Positions 13,709-24,328 of a stretch of 64,000 nt of DNA are shown in pieces. Location of the stretch: the NCBI GenBank assembly GCA_029891385.1, contig CM057235.1:20639120-20703119 (forward strand), given 5' to 3'. Positions within the stretch are counted from its first letter, which is position 1. Every line of letters starts with the position of its first letter. The translations under genes and the position numbers were made by a program. A model generated the notes under the pieces. The model searched no databases. It was given only the letters and a program-made list of their open reading frames with translations, and was not told where the DNA came from. The stretch comes from Erythroxylum novogranatense (lineage: Eukaryota > Streptophyta > Magnoliopsida > Malpighiales > Erythroxylaceae).

Positions 13709-15623
13709 TGTAAGTGATAAGTCGACTTGTACCATGTGTAAGTCGACTTACACATGTTCGGTACCGATAAGTCGATTTGTTCATTGGATAAGTCGACTTG
13801 TTCAAGGTCGGTACTGTTTATTTGTGCCCTAAAGACAATCCCCTTTAGCGCGTTTTGTTCACAGTCGTATGCAGACTGAATGAATAAATAAAGAAAAGGC
13901 ATTATTCATTAATTTGATATTCATAAACATTGTTTATGAATTGATTGGATCTTTAATCGAATTAATGAAGTCCATGATATATGACATAGCATGAAGGAAA
14001 TTATGATGTGATCATACTCCTGAGATTCCTATCATGTGCAATTATGTCAGTATCTAAATTCTCCCTAGTCATAGGATTAATGAGACTGGACATCATTAAT
14101 CCGGATAGACTAGCACATGTCATATTCCTTGATTGGATCAAGCGGTGGATCTCAGAAACTGTAAATATGAGATATTTAGAATTGACATGTGGATGCTTAC
14201 TAGCGGTAGTAAGTTCATTGGATGACCTGCCATGAGATCATCACATGGATATCTTATCTAAGTGTCAGTGATAATCTCATCATAGCAATGGTGCAAGTAT
14301 CCTTAGACTTGAGGTACTCGAGGATATCTTGAATATTGATCCTGTTTTGACTCCATTCCTTGTTGCCTTCCGTAGTAACTCATAGGGTGGTGCTTGGGTA
14401 CAGCTTGAGGTATTCAAGATAATTGAGTAGCCAATAAAGGATTCACCACTTCGGATTAGCGTAAGAGATACCCATGGCATCTTGTCGGGATCATTACTTA
14501 GGTCGGCAGCATGTATGTCATGAAGAGTGTCTTCATTGACATATAGAGTAATGAGTCCCGTGACGAGAACCGATATCACTGGGCTAGACTCGGTCTAGTG
14601 AGAGTTGACACTTTGACCATACTCATAACCAAGTGGGGTATAGGATGGTGAAAGGACGAATTGCACGGTAATTGTCTATGGAAGGGTTCGTGATCTGGTT
14701 CGTGATGAATACATCAAACCGATTACTTTCCGGTCAATTGGGGGTCATGATGTGTTGCTAGATACCGCTCATGACTTGCTCAGATTAATTGTTAAGCTAA
14801 GTGGCCAACATAACCGGAGCCTAAAGGGTCACACGATAAGAGTGTTTCGAGAATCAGAAATAGTAATTGGACAGAGTTCCAATTATGGAGAGCATTAGGA
14901 TTAAATGGATCCCAATGGGATTGGGATATGTCCCGATGAGATCGCGACATCAATATTGCTAAGAAAGGTTTTCGGGACTGTTTCGTTACCGGGGCCCGAC
15001 AGGCCGGTAGGACCGACCCCAGTATGACTGGACCGCCTCAGCAATAATATATATATATATATGTGTGGAATATGTGGAAGAGAAGTAAGAAGCATGGAAC
15101 CTTCTTTTAACTTGCTTAGTCATCATGTCATTTAATGACAAAATGACAAAATAATGGAGAAGAGGAAGAGATGGTCGTGAGTTTTGATATAAAGCAAGAA
15201 AGAAAGAGTTTTTTTTCACTTTGAAGAGTGATCTTCGTGGCCATGAAGCAAGAGAAAAACGATGGATGAAGATTGGAGGTTTTAGAAAGGGTTTCTAAAG
15301 TTATCTCTTCATCTTCATCAACATTTAAGCTCATCTCTTCTCAAGTCTTTTGTCATCTCCTCCACGTTGATCCAAGCTCTCCAGGACAGAGGTAGGGTCT
15401 AGCAGCCTTTAATCTGTTCTAGCTATTCCCGGGTCAAAGGGGTTTGATCCGGTTAGATTTTCTGATCTCTGCGTGGATCACCTTTAGAGATAGTCTCTTT
15501 TGGCTATTTAGGTTGATGTCTTCATACGGATACCGGGATCCTGGGATTCGGGAAAGTCCTGGGAACAAAATTTTTGTTTTCCGCTGCCGGTACATGTGAT
15601 GTACCTCCCGGGATTTTCCTACA
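13709..15623 (+). repeat. 5' LTR of the copia element
   Basis: It begins TGTAAGTGATAAGTCGAC and ends TTTTCCTACA. It starts with four copies of the AAGTCGACTT motif, one mutated to GTCGATTT. One copy is extended to a perfect 24-bp palindrome at 13733-13756. A (TA)n run at about 15045-15061 may serve as the TATA element. A 75-codon open frame at 14008-14235 recurs in the 3' LTR only because the LTRs are copies. Confidence 0.9.
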
Positions 15624-15624
15624 G

Positions 15625-15636
15625 TGGTATCAGAGC
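15625..15636 (+). promoter_or_regulatory. Primer-binding site (initiator Met tRNA type)
   Basis: TGGTATCAGAGC lies one base after the LTR end. It is complementary to the 3' end of plant initiator methionine tRNA, the usual primer of copia elements. Confidence 0.85.
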
Positions 15637-16740
15637 GTCTGGTATCCCGTATGAAACTATAACCTAAGCGAGATCAGAAATTCTAATGGAATTTGCTGTT
15701 GATGCATGCTATCTGTTCAGATTTCGAATTTATATTTTGATATGCTTTTCGAAATTTTTCTGCCCAGAATTGTTCATAACATGTTAGAGAATATTTCTAT
15801 GAATTTTGAGAATTTATCGATTTGATTTGATATTGTTTTGCTAATTAATTCCCTAAGGTTACAGATGTTGTTTTGTGAAACGATTCTGCAACCAGCATGA
15901 GTATAAAATCGAGAATAAATTCTAGAAAAATGGTTTTTCGGATTTTCCTTCACCTACATGTCTCTAAGATGTTGGTGAATGTCTGTGAGCATGGAAATTG
16001 GATTTCAAGGTGATTGGATATTTATTCACGAATTTATTCTATGCTGTTGGGAATTGTTGTGCTGATGAACACAGATTTTGAATCGGTTTTGTTATTTAGG
16101 TTGACTGAGTTTTTGATGGCCTAAAATCCTGAAAAAATTCATGTAGCATGTTCTGAACATATAATAACCTATATAATTTTCTCATGATTTATTGAAATTG
16201 TTTCATTGATCATTTCGAGCAATGTACAGAACTGGACAGTTTTGTGAAAATTGTTGGGACTGTTTTGCTTGGCTTGATTAAGTGTGCTTTTTCAGTTCCA
16301 ATGCCTTGAACCATTTTTAATGTGATTAAAAGTGTGTTATCTTGATGTAATATGATTGCCAAACTGAATTGCTTGAAGTTGTTTTTCCAAGAATTTTTGA
16401 ATGCCGAATTGATCACATTAGCGTCTCGGTAGTATCTTGCATTATCTTGTTTGTTTTGACCGTCATATTTTTATGGCATGTGCTGAAGTAAATTTGATAA
16501 TGTATGTGCTAGCTAGAGATGCTTAGGTTGATAATTAGGGTGTTCCTAAATTATTTGGAAATTAATGAGTTTTGACTCATTTCAAGCTTTTCATATGGTT
16601 TGACCATATAAGGCTTTCATGGTTCAATGAATTGTTCATTGATACATCAACTCACAGATATTACCCTAGGTATAATGGTGTTGAGAATTGGAATTGTACT
16701 GATTGAGGAATTAGCCGATTAGAGATTTTAGCAAAATTCC

Positions 16741-17010
16741 CTGGATAAGTCGACTTATATGGGACATAAGTCGACTTGTTCGCTTAATAAGTCGACTTGT
16801 TTTCTGGATAAGTCGACTTGTTTTCTGGATAAGTCGACTTGTTAGAAGAATAAATCGACTTGTTCTAGATCTCAGTATAAGTCGACTTGTAGTACCTTGT
16901 AAGTCGACTTGTTCATGGGCAGATGACATAAGTCGACTTGTTCACTTCACAAGTCGACTTGTGTGTGGGCAGAAGCATAAGTCGACTTGCATTTGATGAA
17001 AGTCGACTTG
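16741..17010. repeat. Array of palindromic AAGTCGACTT motifs in the copia leader
   Basis: Twelve copies of the self-complementary decamer, usually as ATAAGTCGACTTGTT, occur every 20-25 bp. Eleven keep GTCGACTT exactly and one reads ATCGACTT. Spacer text differs between most copies (for example TTTCTGG, CATGGGCAGATGACA). The array lies between the primer-binding site and gag. The same motif starts both LTRs (four copies each) and I do not see it clustered elsewhere in the window. Confidence 0.9.
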
Positions 17011-17204
17011 TGGCTACGATAGTGGGATGATGGATGATTTTAGGTATAGACTCAATGTGATTGATGAAATGCCCTAAATCATATCATATAGTCATGGTGA
17101 CTATAATCCTACGGCTTGGAGAAGAAGTAGATGAGACCCAAATCCTCCTCGTATATGAAAACTAACGTCTTCCATTAATATGGTAAGAACCGAGTTTTAT
17201 AGGG

Positions 17205-17605
17205 TTGGGTTGTTGAGCTAACCTCAAGCTCGCTCTATACTGAATATGTTCGAACCATGAAAATAAGATTTTCGGATTAATGGGTCGGTTTTCCTAGAAG
17301 CGTTGATTTGTTGAGCTAACCTCAAGGTCAACGTGGACGAGGCGAAATGGGAAGCATACATCGATGTATGCGCATCAAAGAGTTGATACCCAATGTAAGT
17401 GCATACATCAACAAGTTGATAAGACGATCGATAGTTGTGTCTAAGATGTAATTGGTATATCTGATACCTCCCGAGACATAAGGTGGCTTGTTGAGCTAAC
17501 CTCAAGGTCATTCTTAATGTCGGTTATCGATGATACAATTGGTATGACCGATACCTACCGATTGACCTAAGTTGTGGCTTGTTGGGTAAACCCAAGGTCA
17601 CTCTT
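17205..17605. repeat. Degenerate repeats with a small hairpin, copia leader
   Basis: CTTGTTGAGCTAACCTCAAGG-type text occurs at 17213, 17311 and 17491. A fourth copy at 17582 reads TTGGGTAAACCCAAGGTCA. Each contains a 5-bp stem: TTGAG with CTCAA in three copies, TTGGG with CCCAA in the fourth. Between copies 2 and 4 lie phrases such as GATACAATTGGTATGACCGATACC, again repeated with changes. There is no coding similarity. Confidence 0.7.
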
Positions 17606-17864
17606 AGCATTGTCGGATATCGACCCACTAGGACATTATGTCACTTTGTTTCTCTGGATTCGTAAAGAGGGTTATGGATTCTAAGAAACTAGTGGGAGCC
17701 ATATGCATATCATGCAAGTCCTTATGATCATGCAGGCATATCTATTCTATCATTCCTTCTCTCTATCGCACTAGGTTGATTGAAGAAGTCTTTCAGTGTG
17801 AATTTTCGCTCTCTATTCTGGACTGAATTTTCTTGATTGGCTGAGGAATCTGAGAATTGTTCTT

Positions 17865-18535
17865 AGATCTGAGGAATTGGGATACGTCCTAGATGTTCCA
17901 CTTCCAGTTGCACCTGCTGTCGATGCTTCTGATGAGGATCAGAAAGCATATTGTAAGCATCTAAAGGACAGTGATATGGATACTTGCTTTATGCTTGCCT
18001 CGATATCACTAGAGCTGCAGGAGCAGCACGAGTCCATGGATGCTCACTCTATAGTATTTCATCTTAGGGAGCTGTTTGATGAGTAAGCTCGGTCTGAAAG
18101 GTTCGAGACCTCAAGGCTTCTCTTCACCACAAAGATGGCTCCAGGATATCTGGCATGCAAGTATGCCTCAAGATGAATGACTATATTGAGAGATTGGCCA
18201 TCTTAGGATTTGTAATGGATTATGAGTTAAGTAGAGACTTAATTCTAGTTGGATTGTCTGATGGTTATTCACAGTTTGTGATAAACTATCGGATAAACCA
18301 AATATCCACAACAATTCCTGAGCTGATCAATCTGCTCAAGACACCGAAAGGTGCTATCAAGAAGGATAGCAAGCAAGTGCTAATGGTGGATGCTTCTTCT
18401 TCAGTTCAAAGAAGAAAAGGCCAAGAAACCAAATGGAAGTGCCATCAAGGAAAAACCAAAGAAACTGCCCCAAAAGGATTTTGCTTTCATTGTGGCAAGT
18501 CTAGCCACTAGAGGCGAAACTGTAAAATCTATCTG
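17865..18535 (+). pseudogene. Copia gag remnant with zinc knuckle
   Basis: Open pieces at 17877-18086 and 18155-18511 together give a typical copia gag. The first contains the DMDTCFMLASISLELQEQ segment of the UBN2-type gag core. The second contains MNDYIERLAILGF then LVGLSDGYSQFV. The zinc knuckle CFHCGKSSH at about 18483-18510 continues RRNC after a stop codon that replaces one residue, so the CX2CX4HX4C pattern is recognisable but broken. At least one frameshift and several stops lie between the pieces. In a working element gag would form the virus-like particle; this copy cannot. The first piece has no in-frame ATG where expected. Confidence 0.8.
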
Positions 18536-18559
18536 GAGTTCTGAAGCGTAAGAAGGCAT

Positions 18560-18870
18560 CAGATGCCTCTACTTCTTCAAATATGTTTGTCATTGAGGTT
18601 AATACTATTCTGAGCCAAACATATCGGTATTTGATACGGATGTGGCTCATACATATGAAATGATATGTAGGGCCTCGGGAACGATGAGCTGACTCATAAA
18701 GGAGAACTAGACCTTCGTGTAGGTAATGCAAGCAAGAGTTGCTACATTAGCCGTGAACACTTATGTCTTGTTCCTCCCTAGTGGGCTTATATTCAAATTG
18801 GATGATTGACATTTTGTACCTGTTTTAAACAAAGAACATATTGTATGTTTTATGTTTAAATAGAGCTGAT
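18560..18870 (+). pseudogene. Copia protease remnant
   Basis: In the plus frame near 18630 the text reads SVFDTDVAHTY, at the position of the aspartic protease site of copia (usually LDTGCGSH). The DTG triad has become DTD, and there are stops downstream. TYVLFLPSGLIFKLDD (about 18760-18810) matches the protease C-terminal part of this group. Recognition rests on order between gag and integrase plus these two segments. Confidence 0.6.
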
Positions 18871-19960
18871 TTCCATTGGACTTTTAGTAGCAATGGTTGT
18901 TATATTAGTTCCAATGGAATGCTCTATGCTACTGGTACATTATGCAATGGAATTCACATATTAGATATGTCATATCCAGTTTTGAATGTCAATGACGCGG
19001 AAAGACATAATCGAGATAATTTAAAATCAACTTACTTATAGCATTGTCGGCTTGGCCATATATAAATGAGACACGCATCGCTAAGCTCCATAAGAGTGGA
19101 TGTTTAGGGTCATTTGATTATGAATCATATGACACATGCAAATCTTGTTTATTAGGCAAGATGACTAAGTTATCCTTTAAAGGAAAGGGTGAACGAATGA
19201 ATGGAATATTAGACCTAATACATTCAGATGTATGCGGTCCGATGTCCATCCATCCTAGAAGTGGTTATTTTTACTTCATTACTTTTATCGGTGATTATTC
19301 ACGATATAGGTATCTGTATCTGATGAGATACAAATCTGAAGCGTTTGAAACGTTCAAATAATTCAGAAATGAAGTAGAAAACTAACTTGGTAAAAGTATG
19401 AATACATTACGATCTGATCGTGGTGGAAAATGCTTAGACCAATAGTTTTTGATTATCTCAGAGATAATGGGATTTTATCTCAGTATACTCCACCTTACAC
19501 GCCGCAGCACAATGGTGTGGCTGAAAGGAGAAATCGAACCTTGTTAGACATGGTGCGATTGATGATAGGTTTTGCACAGTTTTGGGAAAATGCGCTCGAG
19601 ACAGCTGTTTACTTGCTAAACAGAGTTCTATTAAAGACAGTTGTTGTTACTCCATATCAGATGTGGACTAACTGAAAGCCCTATCTTTCTCATCTGAAAG
19701 TTTGGGATTGTCCTACTTACTTGAAGCGGACACAGTCAGATACATTTGATGTAAAAGCTAACAAGTGTTTGTTCGTGGAATATCAATTCTACCTTGCTGA
19801 GGAACAAAAGTTGTTTGTTTCCAAGCATGCTGTTTTCTTAAAGAAAGAGTTTCTTTTACAAGAGGACAGTGGGAGCAAAGTTGAACTTGGAGAAGTTCAA
19901 GATGCTCGAACAAACATAGATCAATGCTGAACTCAAACTGTCACTCATATAGATGAGGTA
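18870..19960 (+). pseudogene. Copia integrase remnant
   Basis: HCRLGHI (19041 onward, after a stop) and CKSCLLGK form the zinc-binding N-terminal part. The catalytic triad is visible in separate frames: D in HSDVCGPM (about 19228), D in RSDRGGK (about 19412) and E in NGVAERRNRTL (about 19512). TPYQMW and FDVKANKCLFVEY follow as in the usual C-terminal region (normally F-GY). Open pieces are 19044-19361, 19430-19675 and 19721-19930. A stop after FETFK, another at EN-LGK and a frameshift near 19430 make it inactive. Confidence 0.85.
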
Positions 19961-20149
19961 ACAGTTCAACCTTCTACTACACACGAATTTCGTAGGTTAA
20001 GTAGGATACGCTCTATTCCTGAGAGATATGGATTTCTCGTAGGGAACAGAATGGCGTATTGCTCATATGAGATGATGCGCCTACTACCTATGAACAGGTT
20101 CTGAAAGGTTCAGAGTCTGGAACATGGCTTTATGCCATGAAATCTGAAT

Positions 20150-20720
20150 GGATTCCATGTATGAAAACCAAGTATGGACTTTGGTTGTTACACCTGAAGG
20201 GATAAAACCCACAGGGTGCAAAGGAGTTTTCAAAAGAAAACCAATATGGATGGTAATTTGATTACCTATAAAGCAATGCTTCTGGTTAAAGGATTTCGTC
20301 ACAGACAAAGAGTTGACTATGACGAAACCTTCAGCCTCGTAGCAATGCTTAAATCCATTAGGATACTCCTAGCCATTGCCACTCATTATGATTATGAGAT
20401 ATGGCAAATGGATGTGAAGACAGCTTTCCTGAGAAGAAATCTACTCGAGGATGTGTATGACACAACCAGAGGACTTCACTTCCATCGATGGCGAAAAGGT
20501 ATGCAAGCTTCAGAAATCCATGTTTGGATTGAAGCAAGCATCCAGGAGTTCGAATATCCGTTTTGATGAGGTACTCAAAGAGTTTGATTTCTCACAAAAT
20601 CCGGATGATCATTGTGTGTATAAGAAGGTTAATGGGACTGCAATCGTATTCCTTGTGTTGTATGTAAATGACATACTGTTACTAGGAAACGATGTCTCTA
20701 TCTTTGTCGCTTAAAATTTG
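20150..20720 (+). pseudogene. Copia reverse transcriptase remnant (YVND)
   Basis: Open pieces 20216-20566 and 20451-20714 overlap in two frames. Recognisable copia RT segments in order are YDETFSLVAMLKSIRILLAI, WQMDVKTAFL (one catalytic Asp), KLQKSMFGLKQASRS and FLVLYVNDILLL (20661-20672). The catalytic box reads YVND rather than YVDD, replacing a metal-binding Asp by Asn. A frameshift lies near 20450 and a stop at about 20712. The enzyme would copy the element's RNA into DNA in the virus-like particle; this copy is dead on several counts. Confidence 0.9.
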
Positions 20721-20739
20721 GTTGTCCAATCAATTTGCG

Positions 20740-21490
20740 ATGAAAGACCTTGGTGAAGCAACTTATATCCTAGGGATATAGATTTATAGAGATAAATCAA
20801 AAGGTTGCTTGGTCTTTCACAATCATCGTACATAGATGAGATGCTAAAGAGGTTTAGCATGGATCAATGCTATGTACGAGGCCCGATGTATCGTATGCTC
20901 TAAGTGTTACGAGCAGATACCAATCGGATCCTGGTGAGGGTCACTGGGTGGCTGTCAAGAATATCCTCAAGTACTTGCGAAGCACTAAGGATGTTTTCTT
21001 GATCTATGGAGATGGAAATCTCCAAGTGAGCGGCATTCAGATGCAAGTATTTAATCTGATAAGGATGATTCGAATCACAATCGGGTTATATACATTCACA
21101 CCGAATAGGGTGGCGGTCGATTGGAAAAGTTCCAAACAAGAGAGGACCGCTTATTCATCAACCGAGGCGAGTACATTGCCGCGTGAGATCGCAAAGGAAG
21201 CGGTTTGGATCAAGAAGTTCATTCTTGAACTTGATCTAGTCCCTAATGTGATGGGCCCATAGGATTGTATTGTGATACAATGGGGCTAGTCTTGAGCAAA
21301 GGAACCAAGGTCTTATCGACGATCCGAACTCGTGCTTACCCGATTCGGAGATCATTAGTCGACATGATATCCTGATAGAGAATTCCCACGAGCAAAGTGT
21401 TGTTTTTCGTTGACAAAGCCATTGTCACGGGAGAATTGTGATTCTCATGGACTCGCTTATGGTATTAGATACTAAGGCGATTGGCTTTAG
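20740..21490 (+). pseudogene. Copia RNase H remnant
   Basis: The open piece at 20867-21262 contains TRPDVSYALSVTSRYQSDPGEGHW and NILKYLRSTKD, the RT-RNase H connection of copia. WKSSKQ and STEA follow, then KEAVWIKKFILELDLVPNVMGP. The conserved STEAEYIA motif is interrupted by loss of one base at about 21168 (GAGGCGAGTAC where GAGGCTGAGTAC is expected). The C-terminal part is scattered over frames down to the purine tract at about 21491-21505. Confidence 0.8.
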
Positions 21491-21505
21491 GTCAAGTGGG
21501 AGATT

Positions 21506-23409
21506 TGTAAGTGATAAGTCGACTTGTACCATGTGTAAGTCGACTTACACATGTTCGGTACCGATAAGTCGACTTGTTCATTGGATAAGTCGACTTGTTC
21601 AAGGTCGGTACTGTTTATTTGTGCCCTAAAGACAATCCCCTTTAGCGCTTTTGTTCACGATCGTGCTGGTGAATGAATAAATAAAGAAAAGGCATTATTC
21701 ATTAATTTGATATTCATAAACATTGTTTATGAATTGATTGAATCTTTAATCAATTAATGAAGCCCATGATATATGACATAGCATGAAGGAAATTATGATG
21801 TGATCATACTCACGAGATTCCTATCATGTGCAATTATGTCAGTATCTAAATTCTCCCTAGTCATAGGATTAATGAGACTGGACATCATTAATCCGGATAG
21901 ACTAGCACATGTCATATTCCTTGATTGGATCAAGCAGTGGATCTCAGAAACTGTAAATATGAGATATTTAGAATTGACATGTGGATGCTTACTAGCGGTA
22001 GTAAGTTCATTGGATGACCTGCCATGAGATCATCACATGGATATCTTATCTAAGTGTCAGTGATAATCTCATCATAGCAATGGTGCAAGTATCCTTGACT
22101 TGAGGTACTCAAGGATATCTTGGATATTGATCCTGCTTTGACTCCATTCCTTGTTGCCTTCCAGAGGTAACTCATAGGGTGGTGCTTGGGTACAGCTTGA
22201 GGTATTCGAAGATAATTGAGTAGCCAATAAAGGATTCACCACTTCTGGATTAGCAGAAGAGATACCCATGGCCTCTTATCGGGATCATTACTTAGTCGGC
22301 GGCATGTATGTCATGAAGAGTGTCTTCATTGACATATAGAGTAATGAGTCCCAGGACGAGAACTGATATCACTTGGGCTAGACTCAGTCTAGTGAGAGTT
22401 GACACTTTGACCATACTCATAACCAAGTGGGGTATAGGATGGTGAAAGGACGAATTGCACGGTAATTGTACATGGAAGGGTTCGTGATCGGTTCGTGATG
22501 AATACATCAAACCGATTACTTTCCGGTCAATTGGGGTCATGATGTGTTGCTAGATACCGCTCATGACTTGCTCAGATTAATTGTTAAGCTAAGTGGCCAA
22601 CATAACCGGAGCCTAAAGGGTCACACGATAAGAGTGTTTGAGAGAATCAGAAAATAGTAATTGGACGAGTTCCAATTATGGAGACATTAGATTAAATGGA
22701 TCCCAATGGGATTGAGATATGTCCCGATGAGATCGCGACATCAATATTGCTAAGAAAGGTTTCCGGGATCTGTTTAGTTATCGGGGCTGACAGTGGTAGG
22801 ACCAACCCAGTGTGTTGGACCGCCTCAGCAATAATATATATATATATATATGTGTGGAATACGTGGAAGAGAAGTAAGAAGCATGGAACCTTCTTTTAAC
22901 TTGCTTAGTCATCATGTCATTTAATGACAAAATGACAAAATAATGGAGAAGAGGAAGAGATGGTCGTGAGTTTTGATATAAAGCAAGAAAGAAAGAGTTT
23001 TCTTTCACTTTGAAGAGTGATCTTCGTGGCCATGAAGCAAGAGAAAAACGATGGATGAAGATTGGAGGTTTTAGAAAGGGTTTCTAAAGTTATCTCTTCA
23101 TCTTCATCAACGTTTAAGCTCATCTCTTCTCAAGTCTTTTGTCATCTCCTCCACGTTGATCCAAGCTCTCCGGAGACGGAGGTAGAGTCTAGCGACCTTT
23201 AACTGTTCTAGCTATTCCGGGTCAAAGGGTTTGATCCGGTTAGATTTTCGATCTCTGCGTGGATCACCTTTAGAGATAGTCTCTTTTGGCTATTTAGGTT
23301 GATGTCTTCATACGGATACCGGGATCCTGGGATTCGGGAAAGTCCTGGGAACAAAATTTTTGTTTTCCGCTGCCGGTACATGTGATGTACCTCCCGGGAT
23401 TTTCCTACA
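21506..23409 (+). repeat. 3' LTR of the copia element
   Basis: Begins TGTAAGTGATAAGTCGAC and ends TTTTCCTACA, collinear with 13709-15623. Four AAGTCGACTT motifs are exact here and the 24-bp palindrome recurs at 21530-21553. Differences from the 5' LTR are many small indels, several at CAG or CTG triplets. A (TA)n tract lies at about 22832-22851. Confidence 0.9.
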
Positions 23410-23431
23410 GTCTCGGGATCGGGCTCCAACA

Positions 23432-24328
23432 CATATAGATCCCACGATTGTGGGATAAGTGAGCCGAATGTTCACTCATCTATGACCTTTATTTAGTTTC
23501 CAAATTTAACTCCTTCATACTCCATCCAACACACCTTCACCAAAGTCATTCAATTTCACTTCATTTCTACCTTATTCATGCTTCAATACCTTATCAAATT
23601 CATGTCCATCTAATTCAAAAATTATTCATTAGGCAACTCACACATCATTATCTTTCATACATCAAAACTAAAACAAAATTTGCTATACAAGGATCACTTT
23701 TCTATCACCCAATTATCATTATCATAACACATATTCCATGTCAATTCAATCATCACAGAACTTGTATTAATATATGCTATTAAGTTTAGAAATCCCTTAA
23801 ATGTTTAACTTCAAGTTCCTTATTTAAAGAATAAGTTAAACTAGCCTTCATATAACCAACACACTTTCAAGATCAAGGTGAAAATCTTACACCAAGAAGA
23901 CAATAGCACAAAAGATAGCATAATCTAACTTCCTTAAAGCAACATCTTGTAAAGATGTCAAGTGATGATGATCCAAATTGAATAAAAATCTAGGAGTTTG
24001 TGAGAGTAAGAGAGAATTTTGATGGAAGAGAAGCAAAGGGTAGAGAAAATGTAACAAAAACATCAAATGGGCTAGAGTGATTCAACACTTGTGTAGTGCT
24101 AGGTGTCATAAACTTGAAAAGGCACATGCCCTTTAATGAATCAACCTACATGTCACACATAGAAGTGAGCCACTTGTCCTTCATTTAAGATATCAAATGT
24201 CACAATTCTATTAGGCCATTTGCCACTCAATTAATGATGACAAATGCCATTCAATATATAGGTTTAGTCAGACTAATTTTCCATGTATCAACTTATCTTA
24301 CCACTTGACAATTTTCCTAGTCCAAATG
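23432..24328 (-). other. Middle block of the outer solo LTR
   Basis: This is the stretch between the family A LTR and the Sirevirus-like element. It holds no gene and belongs to the LTR bounded at 8689 and 34453. On the minus strand its text (GTGGCAAATGGCC, GACAAGTGGCTCAC) resembles 40081-40260. Confidence 0.65.

Larger units (their letters stand above)
13709..23409 (+). mobile_element. Ty1/copia retrotransposon, complete ends, degenerate
   Basis: The 9.7-kb element has two LTRs: 13709-15623 (1915 bp) and 21506-23409 (1904 bp). A TGGTATCAGAGC primer-binding site follows the first, and the purine tract AAGTGGGAGATT precedes the second. Domain order is gag, protease, integrase, RT, RNase H on the plus strand, which defines copia. 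The flanks (ATCTA and GTCTC) no longer match. However, the host LTR resumes at 23410 and its end fits the related LTR end at 55903-55926, so the insertion point is clear. All domains contain stops or frameshifts. The LTRs are similar but differ by many small indels. Lineage not resolved. Confidence 0.85.
10234..23431 (+). mobile_element. Solo LTR, family A, split by a copia element
   Basis: It starts TGTTAGCCCC at 10234 and ends GGGCTCCAACA at 23431. Perfect duplications CATAT flank it (10229-10233 and 23432-23436). Its own sequence is 10234-13708 plus the last 22 bp (23410-23431), about 3.5 kb. The remainder is the copia element at 13709-23409. It has a TATA box (10547), a block with GGCTGCCCGATTGTGGC (near 11415) and GCTCACCCCC...CATCTCCAGGT (near 11710). 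These two blocks recur in the LTRs at 35.5-37.7, 52-56 and 59.6-64 kb. The shared blocks tie it to the chromovirus LTR family in this window. No internal region is present. Confidence 0.8.

Noticed and set aside
14008..14235. A 75-codon open frame that occurs almost unchanged again at 21800-22027
   Set aside because: Both copies lie inside the two LTRs of one copia element, so identity reflects LTR duplication. There is no known domain and the frame is not needed by the element.
16741..17010. Regular short palindromic repeats with variable spacers considered as a CRISPR array
   Set aside because: Plant retrotransposon context, 10-bp motif, 10-15 bp spacers, no cas genes; it is part of a copia leader.
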